A stretch of 64,000 nt of DNA from Acanthopleura granulata (Eukaryota; Mollusca; Polyplacophora; Chitonida; Chitonidae): assembly GCA_016165875.1 (NCBI GenBank), contig JABBOT010000007.1:11983227-12047226 (forward strand). Direction: 5' to 3'. Shown here piece by piece: positions 37,331 to 50,135 of this stretch. The position numbers were made by a program, and so were the translations under genes. The notes beneath the pieces were generated by a model. That model had not been told where the DNA came from and made no database searches. It worked only from the letters and a program-made list of their open reading frames with translations. The first letter of the stretch is position 1. Each line of letters begins with the position of its first letter.

Positions 37331-38021
37331 TAATCTATCTATAGGTTATTATAGACCAATTATATAGATATAATTCATTGTGATTTTGGACTGGTCTGTC
37401 GATGAACCGACTAATATTCACAACTTCATGAGTAATGCATTCGCCAGGTCATCTTTATCATGAAACCTATCGGCTCATTCGTTCAATCAGTGCCTCAGTT
37501 GTTGAATGAATTTGTTTGCAGGTGTAAGCCTAACTATCAGTTCAGCAGTGATACTGATATGCTTTTTTACGTTTCATAGAACTATATTGATTTTTTGGCA
37601 AACAAGACAGGCGCGTGTAGACGGCAATTTACACAGATGGACGAGTGACCGGCAGATACAATACATATCGTCCACAATGAAAAAAGTACGACATCACTTC
37701 TCTTAGTAGCGGCCATACTGAAATAGACAAATTGCCAAAGATAGTCTGGGGTAACCTGGGAAACATCAATATTTATAACTCATCCACTGGAACTTGGCAG
37801 GCGAAAGAGATCGGCGACGGGTAAACGACGATGGGAAACCGAAAATAAGGGCATTTTGTATCCGATAGAAACCGCCATTCGATCGGACACACACCATCTC
37901 AGAACAAACCGTGTAATCCACCAGCCTGAAAAACATCGCACTCGACGGCGTGTAAGAGAAAACCTACAAATTTTCAAAAAGTAATTTGCCGTGTGATGGA
38001 TGAGCCTTTTAGGCCAGGTTG

Positions 38022-38024
38022 CCT

Positions 38025-38062
<38 letters not shown>
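38022..38062. repeat. (GA)n microsatellite
   Basis: About 19 GA units interrupted once by an extra AA. Confidence 0.93.
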
Positions 38063-38064
<2 letters not shown>

Positions 38065-39027
38065 GGGGAACGGGAGAGTCGGGGAGAAATCCGCACAGTG
38101 GACTGATTCCACCGCTATCCAACTATTATTATACCTAGTCCATGTAGCGCTACTTTACACGTATTAGGCCGCTGGTAGTTTGTTGTGGCGCGTTGAAAGC
38201 CGCGCACTTGCCTCAGGACTCGAGTTCTACAACATGGCTGCTATGTACGTGCGTAGATGTGATGTGTTAGGCTCCGGCGTCCTAGTTAATCCCAATGTGA
38301 CATCCAAGTCAAGGCGTGAAATTAGGGGTCAATTAGTTTGACTGACACATCTATCAAACTGTTCAGAGCTCGAATGAACGGGAGCCGCAGATATTTGCCA
38401 TCGACAAGGATTCATCCGATGGCTGGTTTACTTGGCAAATTTGACAAAAGCTAATTTGATGTATTTTCTAAGCCCCACTGTTGCACTTTGATCACCCGTC
38501 GGTTTACAAGTTTGGGTTTAACACGTTTTTTCTTCGCTGCTTTATTGAAAGCTTCTATTGGTTTTCCCGTTAGGACGAAAAAAGTAAGAGAGCTGTCTGC
38601 AAGCTGGTAAAAATCAATACAGCGATTACGCGGCACGGACGTATATATATATATGCTCATTTGTTATGCGAAACGGACATTTCGGCATGCGCCTTATTCG
38701 TTTCATGCGAGTTACAGGGTGCTTTTGTCTCTCTGTGCTCCTATGTATGGTGTGCAATCGAAACACTTGAATCCAGTAACAATGGTTGTATAATGTCCAG
38801 AAGCAGGTGCTCGTTTTATCATGCAGACACGCGCGTGAAAAGCCATAGGCTTAATTCTTGCAGAGATTCAAATGTGACATAACTGACTTATATGTGTTAG
38901 TGCATGACACCGCGGGGAACCCATATTATCTATATAGACTCTGTGCGAACGAGTATGTTCCAAAGAAACGTGAACTGTTGCACACTACGTCTCCGTGAAC
39001 ATGGCATGTGTATTAAAAATTAAACAT
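38063..39027. other. Spacer, no supported gene
   Basis: Frames of about 70 codons at 38451-38882, no motifs; a short TA run at 38642-38653. Confidence 0.4.
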
Positions 39028-39290
39028 TGCCCACTATCTGAAGTCATCGTAAGAATTCAACTATATTCGAAGCATTCTACACTATCTGCACTCAATGAGA
39101 ACTAAACTATTGGAACTGACTCATTTTAAACTCATATAATGCACATTCAAAACATGGGTACCTTTCCACACTATCTGAAGTCATAATAAGTCATAAATCA
39201 ATGGAACCAACTCTATCTGAACCCATAATGAGTATTTAAAATATAAAAATTCATCTGAGTTCATAGCGAGTATTCAAACTATATATGGTA
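39028..39290. repeat. Degenerate ~43-bp tandem repeat
   Basis: About six diverged units share CACTATCTGAAGTCAT-like starts, then AATGAGTATTCAAACTAT-like ends. Unit starts are near 39030, 39080, 39130, 39168, 39211 and 39252. Heavy decay marks it as old. Confidence 0.65.
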
Positions 39291-40091
39291 ACAAATAGAA
39301 AGGCAAAATCCCCACCGCTTTCTTCGTGTTCATTTGTTTAGAATCGTACTACAAACTCCTCGCATATAAATTTTTGAGGATAGCTTTCAACACAACCTTG
39401 TTTAAACAGTGAATGCCTTCATGGCTGTATCGACACATTGGTATGGCTGTGTATGTAATGCCGGGTTACAGGTTGATGTTGCATTAGTAAACGCAGTTAA
39501 GGACCCTTAGACTGGTTAAGTGTTAACACGTCATTCGTGATTGCTATTTAATCGATAATAGACGTACTACATGTATATATAATATGGGAGTGCGCGGTGT
39601 TCATAGTTCCAAGTTGTGTAATGTATTTAAACTGCGCTGTGAAGATCACATATTTCACACAGCCGCTAGAAGTGTATATTTCAAATAATTATTAAGAGCA
39701 TGCATTTCACATAGTTATAACAGTGTGCCGCAAACGTTGTAATGTGATATGTGTGCACGCAATTCGAATGCGGCCGCGTCCTGTAATAAGCATACGTTGT
39801 TTACCCAGGGGGCTGTGTGCAAAACAGTTTAGTCTACAGAATTACACGGATCACAGTTGAACTTGTTTCCTTTTCTTCATATATTGACTGAGCTATATAA
39901 CCACATCCGTACCTTTTGCGGAGCAATTCCATTACGTCACGTGGACCTTTATGTGCTAATGGGTTTTCGCACTAATTCTACCTTCCAAATACACGGTGTT
40001 CCGAGTTCCTGGAAGAACTGAAATGGAATACTTGTATGTAAGTAAGAACGGATGTTGTGTACTGCGCAAGACCTGAGCCATGGGGTTCTGG
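39291..40091. other. Spacer, nothing recognised
   Basis: AT-rich; no long frame or repeat. Confidence 0.4.
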
Positions 40092-40120
40092 GTGAGAGAG
40101 AGAGCGAGCGAGAGAGAGAG
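40092..40120. repeat. (GA)n microsatellite, interrupted
   Basis: GAGAGAGAGAGCGAGCGAGA-type tract of about 29 bases. Confidence 0.85.
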
Positions 40121-41693
40121 ATGGATCGGTCTGGGTTCAAAGCGGCGCAGAGCTAGTGTAAACAGTTAGTGGAAACTAGTGTGCCGCCGTTGAGAGATTC
40201 TGTCATCGGGTCATACCGTTTAGAGCTTTCCTCTGCAACAACCAGCAATTCCCTGTGAGAAAGTCCCCACTCCCCATCCCACCAGCCAAACCACCCAGGT
40301 AGCAGATCAAAGTAAAGAAAGCTGAAAGTAAAAGTTGAGGTAGGATATGAGACGACCAACAAGTGTATACCTATGGAAACAGCCCACGGGTTATTGCAAC
40401 GATGTCTTTCGGCTAATCCGTCTATAATGCGAGCGTTGTAAGTTATACTACAAAAATCATTCTGTCCAGAATTACGATACATACTGGAGTCGGCAAAACA
40501 CCACGCGTTTCAGGCAGTATGGCCTCCTGAATGGCTATTTAAAATTACCGCGAGAGGGGTGCTGATGAATTAGGGCTGAATGCATCGTTCTCACTTTTTC
40601 TTTTTCGTCGACGTTCGAAAGGCTTCTACTGTTTCATCGCGTCTTTAACCACTGTCGGTGACTAGCCAGCCCCTCCCAATGTGACATCGGGGCTTGACTC
40701 GGATTGCTGGAGAGTGTGATTGATGACATTTGTCATATCCTAAGGTTTCTTGGGGGGTATGGTGGTACAGATAGCTCGCCTCGCCGTCTGAAGTCCTTAC
40801 CTCAACCTCACCAGCCTCATTACATCAATCCGGACAGCCGGGCAGAGAAGCGGGGCATGTACGGACGTTCATCCACGGCGTATCCCACGCACACAGATTA
40901 TATGATAGCTTCTTCTATTTCCATTTAGCATCTGTCTTTATTAGATTTGAACGCAGAGAGGTGTAAATGTCAAGTTTACACTCGTTTATTTTATTATTAA
41001 TTACCTGCATCACAACGCGATATATCGAAAAAGATATTTTGACTAGGAGCTCGTGAACTATAATTTCACACCTTAGAACGCCTCGTTTACCGTACACGGG
41101 GATTCAGGAATATTCCCTGTATAAGCATTCGTCACCGAAAGAATCAACATGGTATGTCATCTGCACTCTTACCATAAATCCCCACATTGTTGCAGTCTAT
41201 CTTTAACAGAGGATTACCAATTACGACATTACGACATGCGTATTTGCAAAAACTCGTGCACTCAAACCCATGGTGAAAAATACATATATACTTGCTGCCG
41301 TGTATCTCTCCCCCTCCCCCTGTCTCAACTCCTGTCTTCTGTGCAGCACCCCAAAATCATCTGCTATTATACTAAAATGCATCGTCCTCACAAGGGGGTC
41401 GTCTGCCTTTTTATGACTTGTAAGCTTTGTAATTATATTATTCAACATCTGCCCATGAGCACATTTTCCAAACCTTCTCGCTTCCCGCAGTGCAATTCTT
41501 CCGACACACCAGGATAAAGCTGTACATATATATGACTGACAGGGGATTGCACAGCGGGTACAAAGTGGCCGTCTTCTCTCACACGCAGAGACCAGCAGAT
41601 GGCACGTCAAACACTGGTCTGGAAAACACACGACTCTCTTTTTTCACTGAGTGTTTCGGAGGTTTGGGAGAGCGAGATGAGGAGGAGGAGAAA
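40121..41693. other. Spacer with several open frames, no supported gene
   Basis: A plus frame open at 40704-40928 (74 codons) has protein-like codon choice and could be a C-terminal exon, but has no firm acceptor. Frames at 41149-41517 (plus) and 41221-41631 (minus, 136 codons) overlap, so at most one could be real. No families recognised. Confidence 0.35.
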
Positions 41694-41742
41694 GGGGTGG
41701 GTTGCGGGGGGGGGGCAATAGGGTGGGTGGGAGTAGGGTGGC
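41694..41742 (+). other. Strong G-quadruplex-forming sequence
   Basis: The plus strand has at least six G runs of three or more within about 50 bases (GGGG, GGG, a run of ten G, then GGG three or more times) with loops of one to five bases. This satisfies the usual G3+N1-7 rule several times over. It may affect replication or transcription locally; no gene is tied to it. Confidence 0.75.
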
Positions 41743-44336
41743 AATGGCTTATGTCAAAATGAGAGTAGATTTCAAGTTGCCACAGAGAATGGCTCTCGTT
41801 TCGAAGAAACAGACTGGCTATTCGGCGTCAGACTTGCGAAGGGTACATATGCTGGATATGTGCTTATATCGACGTACGATCATGTATAATGACGCCTTTC
41901 TAAAACACCAGAGTTACGTACATTCCTTTTGTTTTGTGGTTTCATACATCTGTATACGTAATGTTTGCCTAATACGTTTTACTTGTTTAAATGTATATTG
42001 ACTTGGGGAATCCCGCAGTCAGAAAGCCAGTCCGTTTTGTCGAATGAGTTTTCACGGTTTATTACACATTGCGGTATTTATTACCAACTGACGGGCGGCA
42101 TATGCCAATAACTTACATAACAGCTTGCCAGTCTTGGCCCATCGCCCTGATACCACTATATATATATATATCATACCCACGTAAGTCTCGTATATATACG
42201 CGTTGTCCAACTATAAAGCCCTTAGTATTCTCATATTCTAGCCATAATGGGATTACCTTAATCGATACGCCTGACCAAGGAACGTGTTTACTAAACCTTT
42301 TTCACTGGTCACACTGGCTGTTCATGGCCCAAGATCGATGACCTGAGCATTCACTAGCCGGTAATATTTCACGCCTTTTACCTGCACGGACTTGTTTGGG
42401 ATTTTACCTTCAATAATCACCGAGGTGGTCTTGATGAAACCAAGCGAGCAGATCGGCCTTCGTTTTCCCGCACCAAAATCATTAGGCAGACCCCTTGGGC
42501 GACTTGGGAAACAATACGCAAAGGCTACGTTTAGACATGAATAAGAAAAAAAGCATGCGGGCACGAAGACTTCTGATCATTTATACACACCGTGTATATG
42601 AAGCGTTCAGCTTCAGACACGAAATCCCCGAGTGTGATTAAAGTTATTAAAGGTTAAAGTCATTAGAAAATAAAGCAGCTGAGGGAAATTGGTCGAAGAT
42701 GAATGTCTTTTCTTTAATATTTAGTGAAAATGTTTTTGTTATTATACCCATTCGTGTACCTTTGTATTTAAATTGACGGCTGAAAAAATAGCTTTGTAAA
42801 TAAATAATAAAATATAATAATTAATGAAAAGAACGAGATATATTTTAGACAGTCTAATTCAGAAATGATTATGTTATAAGCATCATCCGTTTCGATGTTA
42901 CTGAGTTTATCATAATTGTGCTGTACACTGAGCTCGGGCCACTAGTAAAAATTGTGAAAATTTAAACTGCTTCACACTTTCGTAAACGCATTGATACCAT
43001 ATGTACGTCTGGTGATGATATGTCAATGAAATAAATGTATATAAGCCAAAATATAAATCAATAAAACTTGTGAAAAAAACACAAGAAAAAAAAAACACTT
43101 GTCATATATAATAAATGAGATGAGCTCCAGTCAAGCCAATTGTTGTGGCCTTTGCAAGACTGTAGGTGTACAACACGGCAGTAATTCCCCCTATGTCAAT
43201 CACACAACAAAGCTCGGGTGAAAATAAATAACCTAATAAAAAAATGCGAATCATAAATCATAGCGGCGAGAGAACGGGAGCATATCAGTGTGATTGTCGC
43301 AGTTATTAAGCGCAGATCTTATTTGATCGAGAAAGAAATCCGTCAGCTTTTCAGACACAAAGAGCAAGTTTAAGGGGTGTGAGAGAGAAAAGGGTTGAAT
43401 GGCCCCAAGGTTTAGCGACAAAGGCTCGGCCTAGATCTGGGGCCCGAGACATCTTCATTGCTGTCATCTCGCCTCAAATCCCGGTCTCCTCGGCAAAATC
43501 GGTCCGGTCAGACGACATCGCTCTTTCCTGACTTTAGTTTATTAGCCGGTGTTGATTGAGAGGGACAATTACAGAAGATTTCTGCCATTCAGTGGTGTCG
43601 GACAAATCCCAGTCGTTGTCCACCAGTATTACATCATCTGATAGCAGGCGCGTGGTTGAAAACAATGGCCGCTGGACATCTTCATTCACTTTCCAATTAA
43701 GCAGCGATATAAGGGAAGAAGGTCTATAGCTACTGCGATGTGAGTTCAACAGCGACAATTTTTCTCCTTAAAGATGGCTTCTGAAGGACGTCCTTTTGGG
43801 GGAAGATGTCTTTCTACATTTGTCATCAGATGGACATCGCCTGTCGACTCATTTCACGCGAACGCAACCGCCGCGCCGGTCATATTTCTCGTCGTTTTAC
43901 GTGTGTAGAGTGTTTTTTGTACGCGTGGATTGTCTTACGTTTCCCCAACCCGAACAACCCCTACTCCGACGGAGGCGGGGGTTTCTAGTCTTCAGAACCT
44001 CCTGCCGCTCCGCGTGATTCATAACTTATGACTGCCGGGGTTGTATTGACAGCCAGGATCTGGGAGCTTATGCCGTATGGGCCTGCCAGCTCTCCGCCAA
44101 TCGGCGCGCAGTGTCGGCCGACTTCCCCCTCACTACTCCAGCGCTGGCGAGCTTATTCCCCGGCTATCTGTTCATTATTGAACGGTAAGCCAGTGGCTCG
44201 CATGTCACTGCGCCGCCAGTATTACACTGGATTGTCCGCCTGAGTCTGACGCTAATAACAGCCGACAAGCGAAGAGAGATTTTTAAACCAGTGTGTTTTA
44301 ACGTTCCTGTTTTACCGACTTTCTACCGGTAGCTGA
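41743..44336. other. Spacer upstream of candidate promoter
   Basis: AT-rich to about 43.2 kb, then clearly richer in GC and CpG, especially 43.84-44.3 kb. Open frames on both strands (for example 43534-43758 minus and 43796-44017 plus) overlap and show no motifs. An AACAATGG site at about 43662 is Sox-like. This GC-rich stretch is the natural upstream region of the promoter proposed at 44337. Confidence 0.35.
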
Positions 44337-44366
44337 TATATAAGCTGTTGTCGGGCACGGTCAGTG
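44337..44366 (+). promoter_or_regulatory. Candidate core promoter: TATA box plus initiator
   Basis: TATATAAG at 44337-44344 is followed by TCAGTG at 44361-44366, an initiator-like sequence whose A (44363) lies 26 bases from the first T of the TATA box. That is near the short end of normal spacing. Upstream DNA is GC- and CpG-rich. The first strong-context ATG opening a signal-peptide-like frame lies about 320 bases downstream. No downstream promoter element is evident. Confidence 0.35.
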
Positions 44367-44685
44367 GCAGGTTTTATTTCTGGGGCCCTCTCTCTCCTGC
44401 CCCGGCGGTAGACACAGGCCTTACTCCGCCCGGCTCTAGAGTCTACAAGCTCCCCGGTACTGTTCAAGGACACACACGCCATTCTTCGGGCCTTCTCTCG
44501 CATTGTCAACCTTATCAAGACAGGGCCTTTCAGCCTCGACAGAAATCCGCTAGTAATCGGCCCTATTGAATTAGTCGGCCCTGTTCACAAGCAAAGGTGA
44601 AAGAATGCCAGTTACTGACATGTAAAGGTGGCCGCCTCGTCTCAGCAGAGATAGCTACGTTTGTCTAATTCAGTGCCAAGTAAAT
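44363..44685 (+). other. Inferred 5' untranslated region
   Basis: This is the span between the proposed start site and the proposed initiation codon, about 323 bases. It contains upstream ATGs (for example 44605), so translation from 44686 would need leaky scanning or a later start site. An in-frame stop TAA at 44623-44625 shows the coding frame does not extend upstream. Confidence 0.3.
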
Positions 44686-44752
44686 ATGGAATACGCCGGG
44701 ATTAGATGGCCGATAGTCCTGTTACTACTGGACACTGTTTACTTTGTAATGG
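44686..44752 (+). CDS. Candidate first coding exon: signal peptide of a secreted or membrane protein
   Basis: ATG at 44686 has a strong Kozak context (A at -3, G at +4). It opens a frame of 22 full codons plus one base, ending exactly at a consensus donor, TGG|GTAAGT (GT at 44753). The peptide begins MEYAGIRW and continues PIVLLLLDTVYFVM: a short N-terminal region with one Arg, then a hydrophobic core, the layout of a signal peptide or signal anchor. The intron phase is 1, the usual phase where a signal-peptide exon precedes extracellular modules (Ig, EGF, CCP) and common in secreted signalling proteins. If unspliced, the frame would stop after about a dozen more codons. The mature protein is unknown; the next exon probably lies further right or beyond the window. 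Confidence 0.45.
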
Positions 44753-47700
44753 GTAAGTACCACTTAGCTTATGTCTCTCAATTACTGTAAGTGTCATCGT
44801 TCCGTACGCTGTCCGAATCAACAACCTAACGCGTATCACAGGCCGTTGATGGGTTGGTAATTGTATACAGCTATACATTGTTTTGCTTTATGTAAGCGTT
44901 TGCTAAGTGCTTTCTGTTGTTTAGAATATATGTTTATGTGTCTGTATGTGTATACATGTCTTTACCAGAGTATGCAGTCCGTAGTTATACAACTGTTTAT
45001 TAGTCTCAATGTCTAGTGTTCTTTCAGTTTGTATATAATGCCTTCGTTGTGTATGGTTGTCTGGAGGGATAGCACACCAATCCTAGGCCTAGTATACAAC
45101 AAATCTGATGAAGGTCCACTGTCATACACTCACGGTTAAATATTTATTTTTTATGAATACCGGATCTTTATCATATCGATGTAGATTTCGTGTCATGGCA
45201 TCAGTTTTGTGCGATGCGATGAATACAGTGCTGCACGTGGTGCTATGATAGAGTGTGACGTGTGTCTTAGTTGGTATTGACATCTAATGTAATGGAAGAG
45301 GGGAGAGTGGCTAGAGCCGAGGAGTTGGCAACATATGCGTCTCTTTATTGTAACGGACCGAGAGGATGTGTTTTGGAGGCAGTGTCATCCCGTAAAAATC
45401 ACTGCCTATTATGGCACTGCTCTGTCAATATCTGGGGGGCCCTGTGACGCACATTATCCTGGTTACGGAGCGGAATTAGACGATGTGTTGTCGTTGACAA
45501 GAATTCTGAGACAATGGCCGAGGTCGCGGCAAGGGTCCGGCTCTTGTTTTTAGTCTCTAATGACTCGCACATCTGTTTAGCTGGAAGCATGTGCGGGGCG
45601 CGGCTTGGGTGAGGGGGTTTAGCTTGAGATCCCCCTACTGGCTCCGACCCATTAGATGGTCTCATCCCCGACTGTCCTTCCCGTAATAGGGAAGGTGGAG
45701 GTTTAGGACAAACTGCAAGATGTGATCCAGACAATGGTAGTGGGACGACCAGACGCTTGTCCTAATTCAACCACTTTCCCCTTAAACACAACATGGACTT
45801 GAGCGAAAGCAAACACACACTTCTTGGTTCGATGGCATGCTTTGAGTCTTGTTGACCAGAAACACGGTGGGCAACGCTAAAGCCTTGCTGACTAACTTGG
45901 CCTCTGTAAATGCGATCTTAGCCCCGGCGTAAAGGCCTCGGATTTAGGCTCCATCGCACTCCTGCATTTGTTAAATTTAAGATATTTCCCATAGACTCCA
46001 GTCATACCTCCTAATATGCACGAAATGTTTGCGTCCCCCCGCACCTGACTAACCAGGCATGGGTCACCACGAAGTGACATTTCAATTGTTCATCGGCCCG
46101 TATAGTGACTGGGAAATATCAGTTCAGCAATGGTCAAACGGACACATGCCAGCTCTGACTACCTCGCACTTAGCACCTATCAGGGGTAAATGGACTGGAA
46201 TGCGAGGGAGAGAGTAGAGAGATGACTATGTCAATATGTGCGATTTCGATTTGGTATGGAAATCTAAGGGGATACCCCCGCCGATGCCCAGCTTAGGTGT
46301 TAATGGGGTTGTTGCGTATTTGAGCTGAATGTCAGTGTTAATACTAGGTTAGCCGTGAACGAGAACAGTGCTCCAGTTTGACCTTACATCGCCGCCCGAA
46401 CCCTGGAGGGTGGAGGGGACCTTCCAGCCCTTAGCGCTGTTCCCATGTACAATAACAGTCGGTAATCGAATCGTTTTCATAGTAAACACCACCTCCAGCG
46501 GGGTATTTCCCCGTACGGTGGGCACAGTTGCCCCCAAAGTCGACAGTTTGTCACGCGTTGTGAAAAGAAGTCTCTGTTTTCTCCCTCAAAATCAGGACTT
46601 CTATTTCGTGTTTGCCGGAAAGGCTTTCTAAACTAGGGGAGTATTATCACCGAACTACATGCCTTTCGAATTGCGCATTTCTGAAAAAGTTCCCGTGAAC
46701 GCGGCTGTCCTTTTTGTTCAGTACGGAATTCAGGCTTGCCCAGCATCTGCGCCATACTGATGCGTCCTTCGCATTCGTGGATTCAGAGCATCTTGACTCC
46801 CCGGGAAAGTCAGATGGTTGATATTTCACGTTCAGTGTACTAAGAGACTCACTTGACCTCTCCGCTATCTCAGGGTCGGTTGACCACTAGGCAATTACAC
46901 CAGCCTCTCCTTCTAATTTCGCTCTTGTTGCTTTGAGTTGTTTTCTTTACAATTTGTGCACAATGGCCTTCTCTCTATAGCCGTCAGCTGAACAGAACCA
47001 GTTCAATCAGCGACCGGGAACAGACGGACAGCTATGCTTTCGGTCGAACCCGTGAAAAAGGCCAAAATTGAAGCGACAATACATAGCCTAAACCTTCTTT
47101 ACGACCCGTAATAGACAGATTTATGATGTCAAAAGATGGCTATCTTAAAAGTGTCATTAACAGTTGTTTGTGAGCGCAGACACCCGTGGAGAAGAGGCGT
47201 TAACCTCGCCCCAAGGAGGCTTAAACCACATGATTAAGGGTGTCCTTATACCTGGCACTCACAAATGACGCATGATGCCGCGACAAAACTTATAAACGCA
47301 TTGTCCTGAAACATTTGACCTTTTTGCTTTAACCTAAGCGATTTTTTGGGGTGCTTATCCACAAAATAAGCCCATATACACGTAGCAGATGTAAGACTCT
47401 TGACGGCATGGATAAACAACAACACAGTCACCGTCAGTGTTGGTACTACATTCCATTTTCTCTTACATCATATCCCCCAATTGTTTTAGTGCGTGTAGAA
47501 ATGAAAATAAAAGCTGTTTATAATTCCATGTTGTAAAAAGACGATTCTCCAATTTAAGGGAAAAAAAACTTTTCTGAACTTTTATTTCTTTTTTCTGTGA
47601 ATTGGCCATGGGAAACTTTCTGTCGTTCGCTTCCTTTCTCTCTATCACCCTTCAGTGTCCATGTCTCTATTCGACATGATCTAAGCAGCTGGGCGACTAA
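44753..47700 (+). other. Inferred first intron, proximal part
   Basis: From the GTAAGT donor onward. Overlapping open frames on both strands (45335-45734, 46349-46829) without splice pairs or motifs. Moderately GC-rich and free of recognisable transposons, consistent with intronic regulatory DNA. The intron call depends wholly on the exon at 44686. Confidence 0.25.
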
Positions 47701-47731
47701 AATCAGATGTCATCGTTGTGTCGTCCTCATC

Positions 47732-47739
47732 ATGCAAAT
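47732..47739 (+). promoter_or_regulatory. POU octamer ATGCAAAT
   Basis: Perfect octamer, the site bound by POU-domain factors, inside the SINE-free block downstream of the candidate promoter. Single 8-mers are expected by chance a few times per 64 kb. Confidence 0.2.
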
Positions 47740-48664
47740 AGGCTAAGGTCAGTGAAGCTGACAGATTGTGTTCTGATGTCATCTTTGTTTGTTCGAACAT
47801 GCATCGTTATTGGGCAGACACAGAAGATTATCTAATGGGAATTTTGCGTGGCTTGATTATGAATGTTCTTGGGTGCTGTAGTTGTTAAGTGGTCCTCCTG
47901 GCATGCATGTCGACTGTATAGACAGAGGGAATGGCGGTGTGGCGGTAATCCCGAATGTCTTCCTCTCCCGCGTCTGTCCAAGACCTGCGCTTTCGAATCT
48001 CTTTATTCAGTTCGCCATCAACAATGACACTGTCACAGACAGCATCTTAGCTTGCTACCCCTCCAATTCCCCTGTATCGTCATCAGCTCTATCAGCTGCC
48101 GACGACAGATGGGATGTGCAGAAACATTTTCAAACACCGATTTATTATAATGCACTCCTCCGTGTTAATCAAATTGATAAAAGCTGGCTTTTGTCTGCCT
48201 ACGCAAGATGAGATATTTGGGGGCTTGGTAATCTCTCCCGTCCCCCCCTTCGTTTTCTCTCTCCTGTCTTTAGTTGCCGGTGGCAACTGCCTCGATGCCA
48301 CATGCAACATACCGGGTGGGTGGGGAATCAACCATTTTTGGGCAGGGATGTCCGACGATATATTCCGACCAGTTTGCTGACTGGTTGCAAGTGACCTTAT
48401 CTAATCTCCACCGGTGGTCGAGACGAGTCGGCACGGGCTTATTACTTAGACTGTTAATCACTTCAGGGTGAGGGTGAAATTAGCAAGTAGGAGGCTGTTG
48501 TGTCAAGTATACATGCAGGGCAATTACTTATACCGGACTGCACAGGTGTCACAAACCGTGGACCGCGGAGGGTCAAAGGTGATCCCGAGAGCGTGTGCTC
48601 TACACTATGATACGCGTAGGCCTACGGGCACAGTGCAGCTGTAGATTCGATTTACAGGGAGGAG

Positions 48665-48960
48665 CATGTTAGATGTTAATGCTAAAACTAATGTTGCTGC
48701 TCGGTATTAAGTTGTAGATACATTATTGTTGTTTGATTTATTGGAAAGTCCAGCTAAGGCATTAATGTTAAACTAATTTTGCTACACATCATTAAGCTCG
48801 TTGTAATTGTAATTGAGACATATTTTACACTACTTGGAGCTGCAGAGCTTTAAGCTATGGCATGATAGCAGTGGTAGACAAAGGCATAAGTCTGACTTAT
48901 TAGGAAAGCTACCATAGGTATTAATGATAAATAATGTTGCTAAAATCATTGATTAGTACG
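48665..48960. repeat. Three degenerate repeats around an ATTAATGTTAAACTAATTTTGCT-like core
   Basis: Three segments share a GTTAATGCTAAAACTAATGT-like core at about 48675, 48762 and 48921. The second and third also share TTATTGGAAAGTCCAGCTAA-like upstream sequence. Spacing is irregular (about 87 and 160 bp), so this may be a decayed array or dispersed old duplications. Confidence 0.4.
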
Positions 48961-50135
48961 ACGATTAAATCTTAGGCATGTTAATCCTAAACCCGTGTTA
49001 CAGGCCGACGTAAATAGACCTCAAAGTATTTATATCACATTTGTGCAAATGTGCAATGTATTGGAAAGTTTAATTGTATGTATGTTAGGTAATATAGCTA
49101 GAGTAATGTAGTATTTCTTGAACTATGTAAACCCAAGGCCACAGTTGAAGAGTCTACTTAATTCCCTGTCCGTATTTACTTTTACGCTGACCATGACAGA
49201 GGAAATTACCTCACATTTCAGCAGTATTAGAAATTCTTTAGACGCTGTCTTCACCTTTTTAATGTAAAATGAGGAAAAATGTTAACAGGAGGTAGCATCC
49301 TCACAGGGTCATTTTCCCTGTCATCAGCCCCAAGCTGTGAAGAATCAGGTGTCTTGTCGGTGAATCACGTTATTATCCGAATTGCCACTTGTTTCATCCA
49401 TGTGAAGCCAAGACGTGTGTTCTCTTAATGCCTGCATGCAGTGCTTTTTCATCATCCATAAGCGTTATTTGATTACTACACCTCGGCATCTAATCCGGAG
49501 ACGCCATGGAGGTCAGTCTGACGCCAGCATTCCTGTAAGGTGCCAGCTTCACAGACAGCCTTCCCAAGCGCATCTCCTCCAACTCCGCACCATAACGGGG
49601 TTAACACTGTCCCGGGGTCATCGCCTGGTCTGTTAACGGTGAAACCTGTCATCACGATGGGACTTGACAGTCTAGTGCTGCCGGGTAGCACACCACGAGC
49701 CAAGAGAGACCGAAGAAAAATAGGAGCTTCGCCATACTGTATATAGTACCGTTAAACATGGAGAAAGGTCTGCATGCTGGCCTTATAAACCAGGACCATG
49801 TTCAGGCGTTGTCTCTGAACCCTCGACAAAAAAACTCACCTCCGTGGTATTGCCCAGAGAATATCACGTCAGATGTTAGTTATATGGTGAGAGGAAATTT
49901 TGTCAATTTTAATACACACAAAGCTGGCCGGAAAAATAAATTATTGGGCGGAATTGCGGCGCGTTGACCGCCTCGGGCTACCTGGGTGTTGCGTCTTTCA
50001 TCACGGGACGATCAAAGATTATTCTCTAGGAATAGCTGGGCGCTAAAATAGTTTTTCACCTTCATTAGTGTTTGGGAATTGTGTTGCAGTGCCACAAAGG
50101 AGCGAATCTCGAGCTGAATTATAGAGCCTTGGATA
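48961..50135. other. Non-coding stretch, no supported gene
   Basis: Overlapping frames at 49415-49746 on both strands. A TCF/LEF-like ATCAAAG occurs at 50011-50017. No repeats. Confidence 0.35.

Noticed and set aside
37167..37367. Lys/Asn-rich plus ORF
   Set aside because: Translation of an A-rich low-complexity tract.
38640..38655. Short TATATATATATA runs (also 42157-42171) as TATA promoters
   Set aside because: Simple dinucleotide runs without initiator or a following coding frame.
41221..41631. 136-codon minus ORF with several Cys
   Set aside because: Overlaps a 122-codon plus ORF; no recognisable Cys pattern or splice pair, and both are within chance length.
45399..45734. 111-codon minus ORF beside the candidate first exon
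   Set aside because: Overlaps a plus ORF of similar quality; Pro/Ser-rich, no motif, no splice sites.
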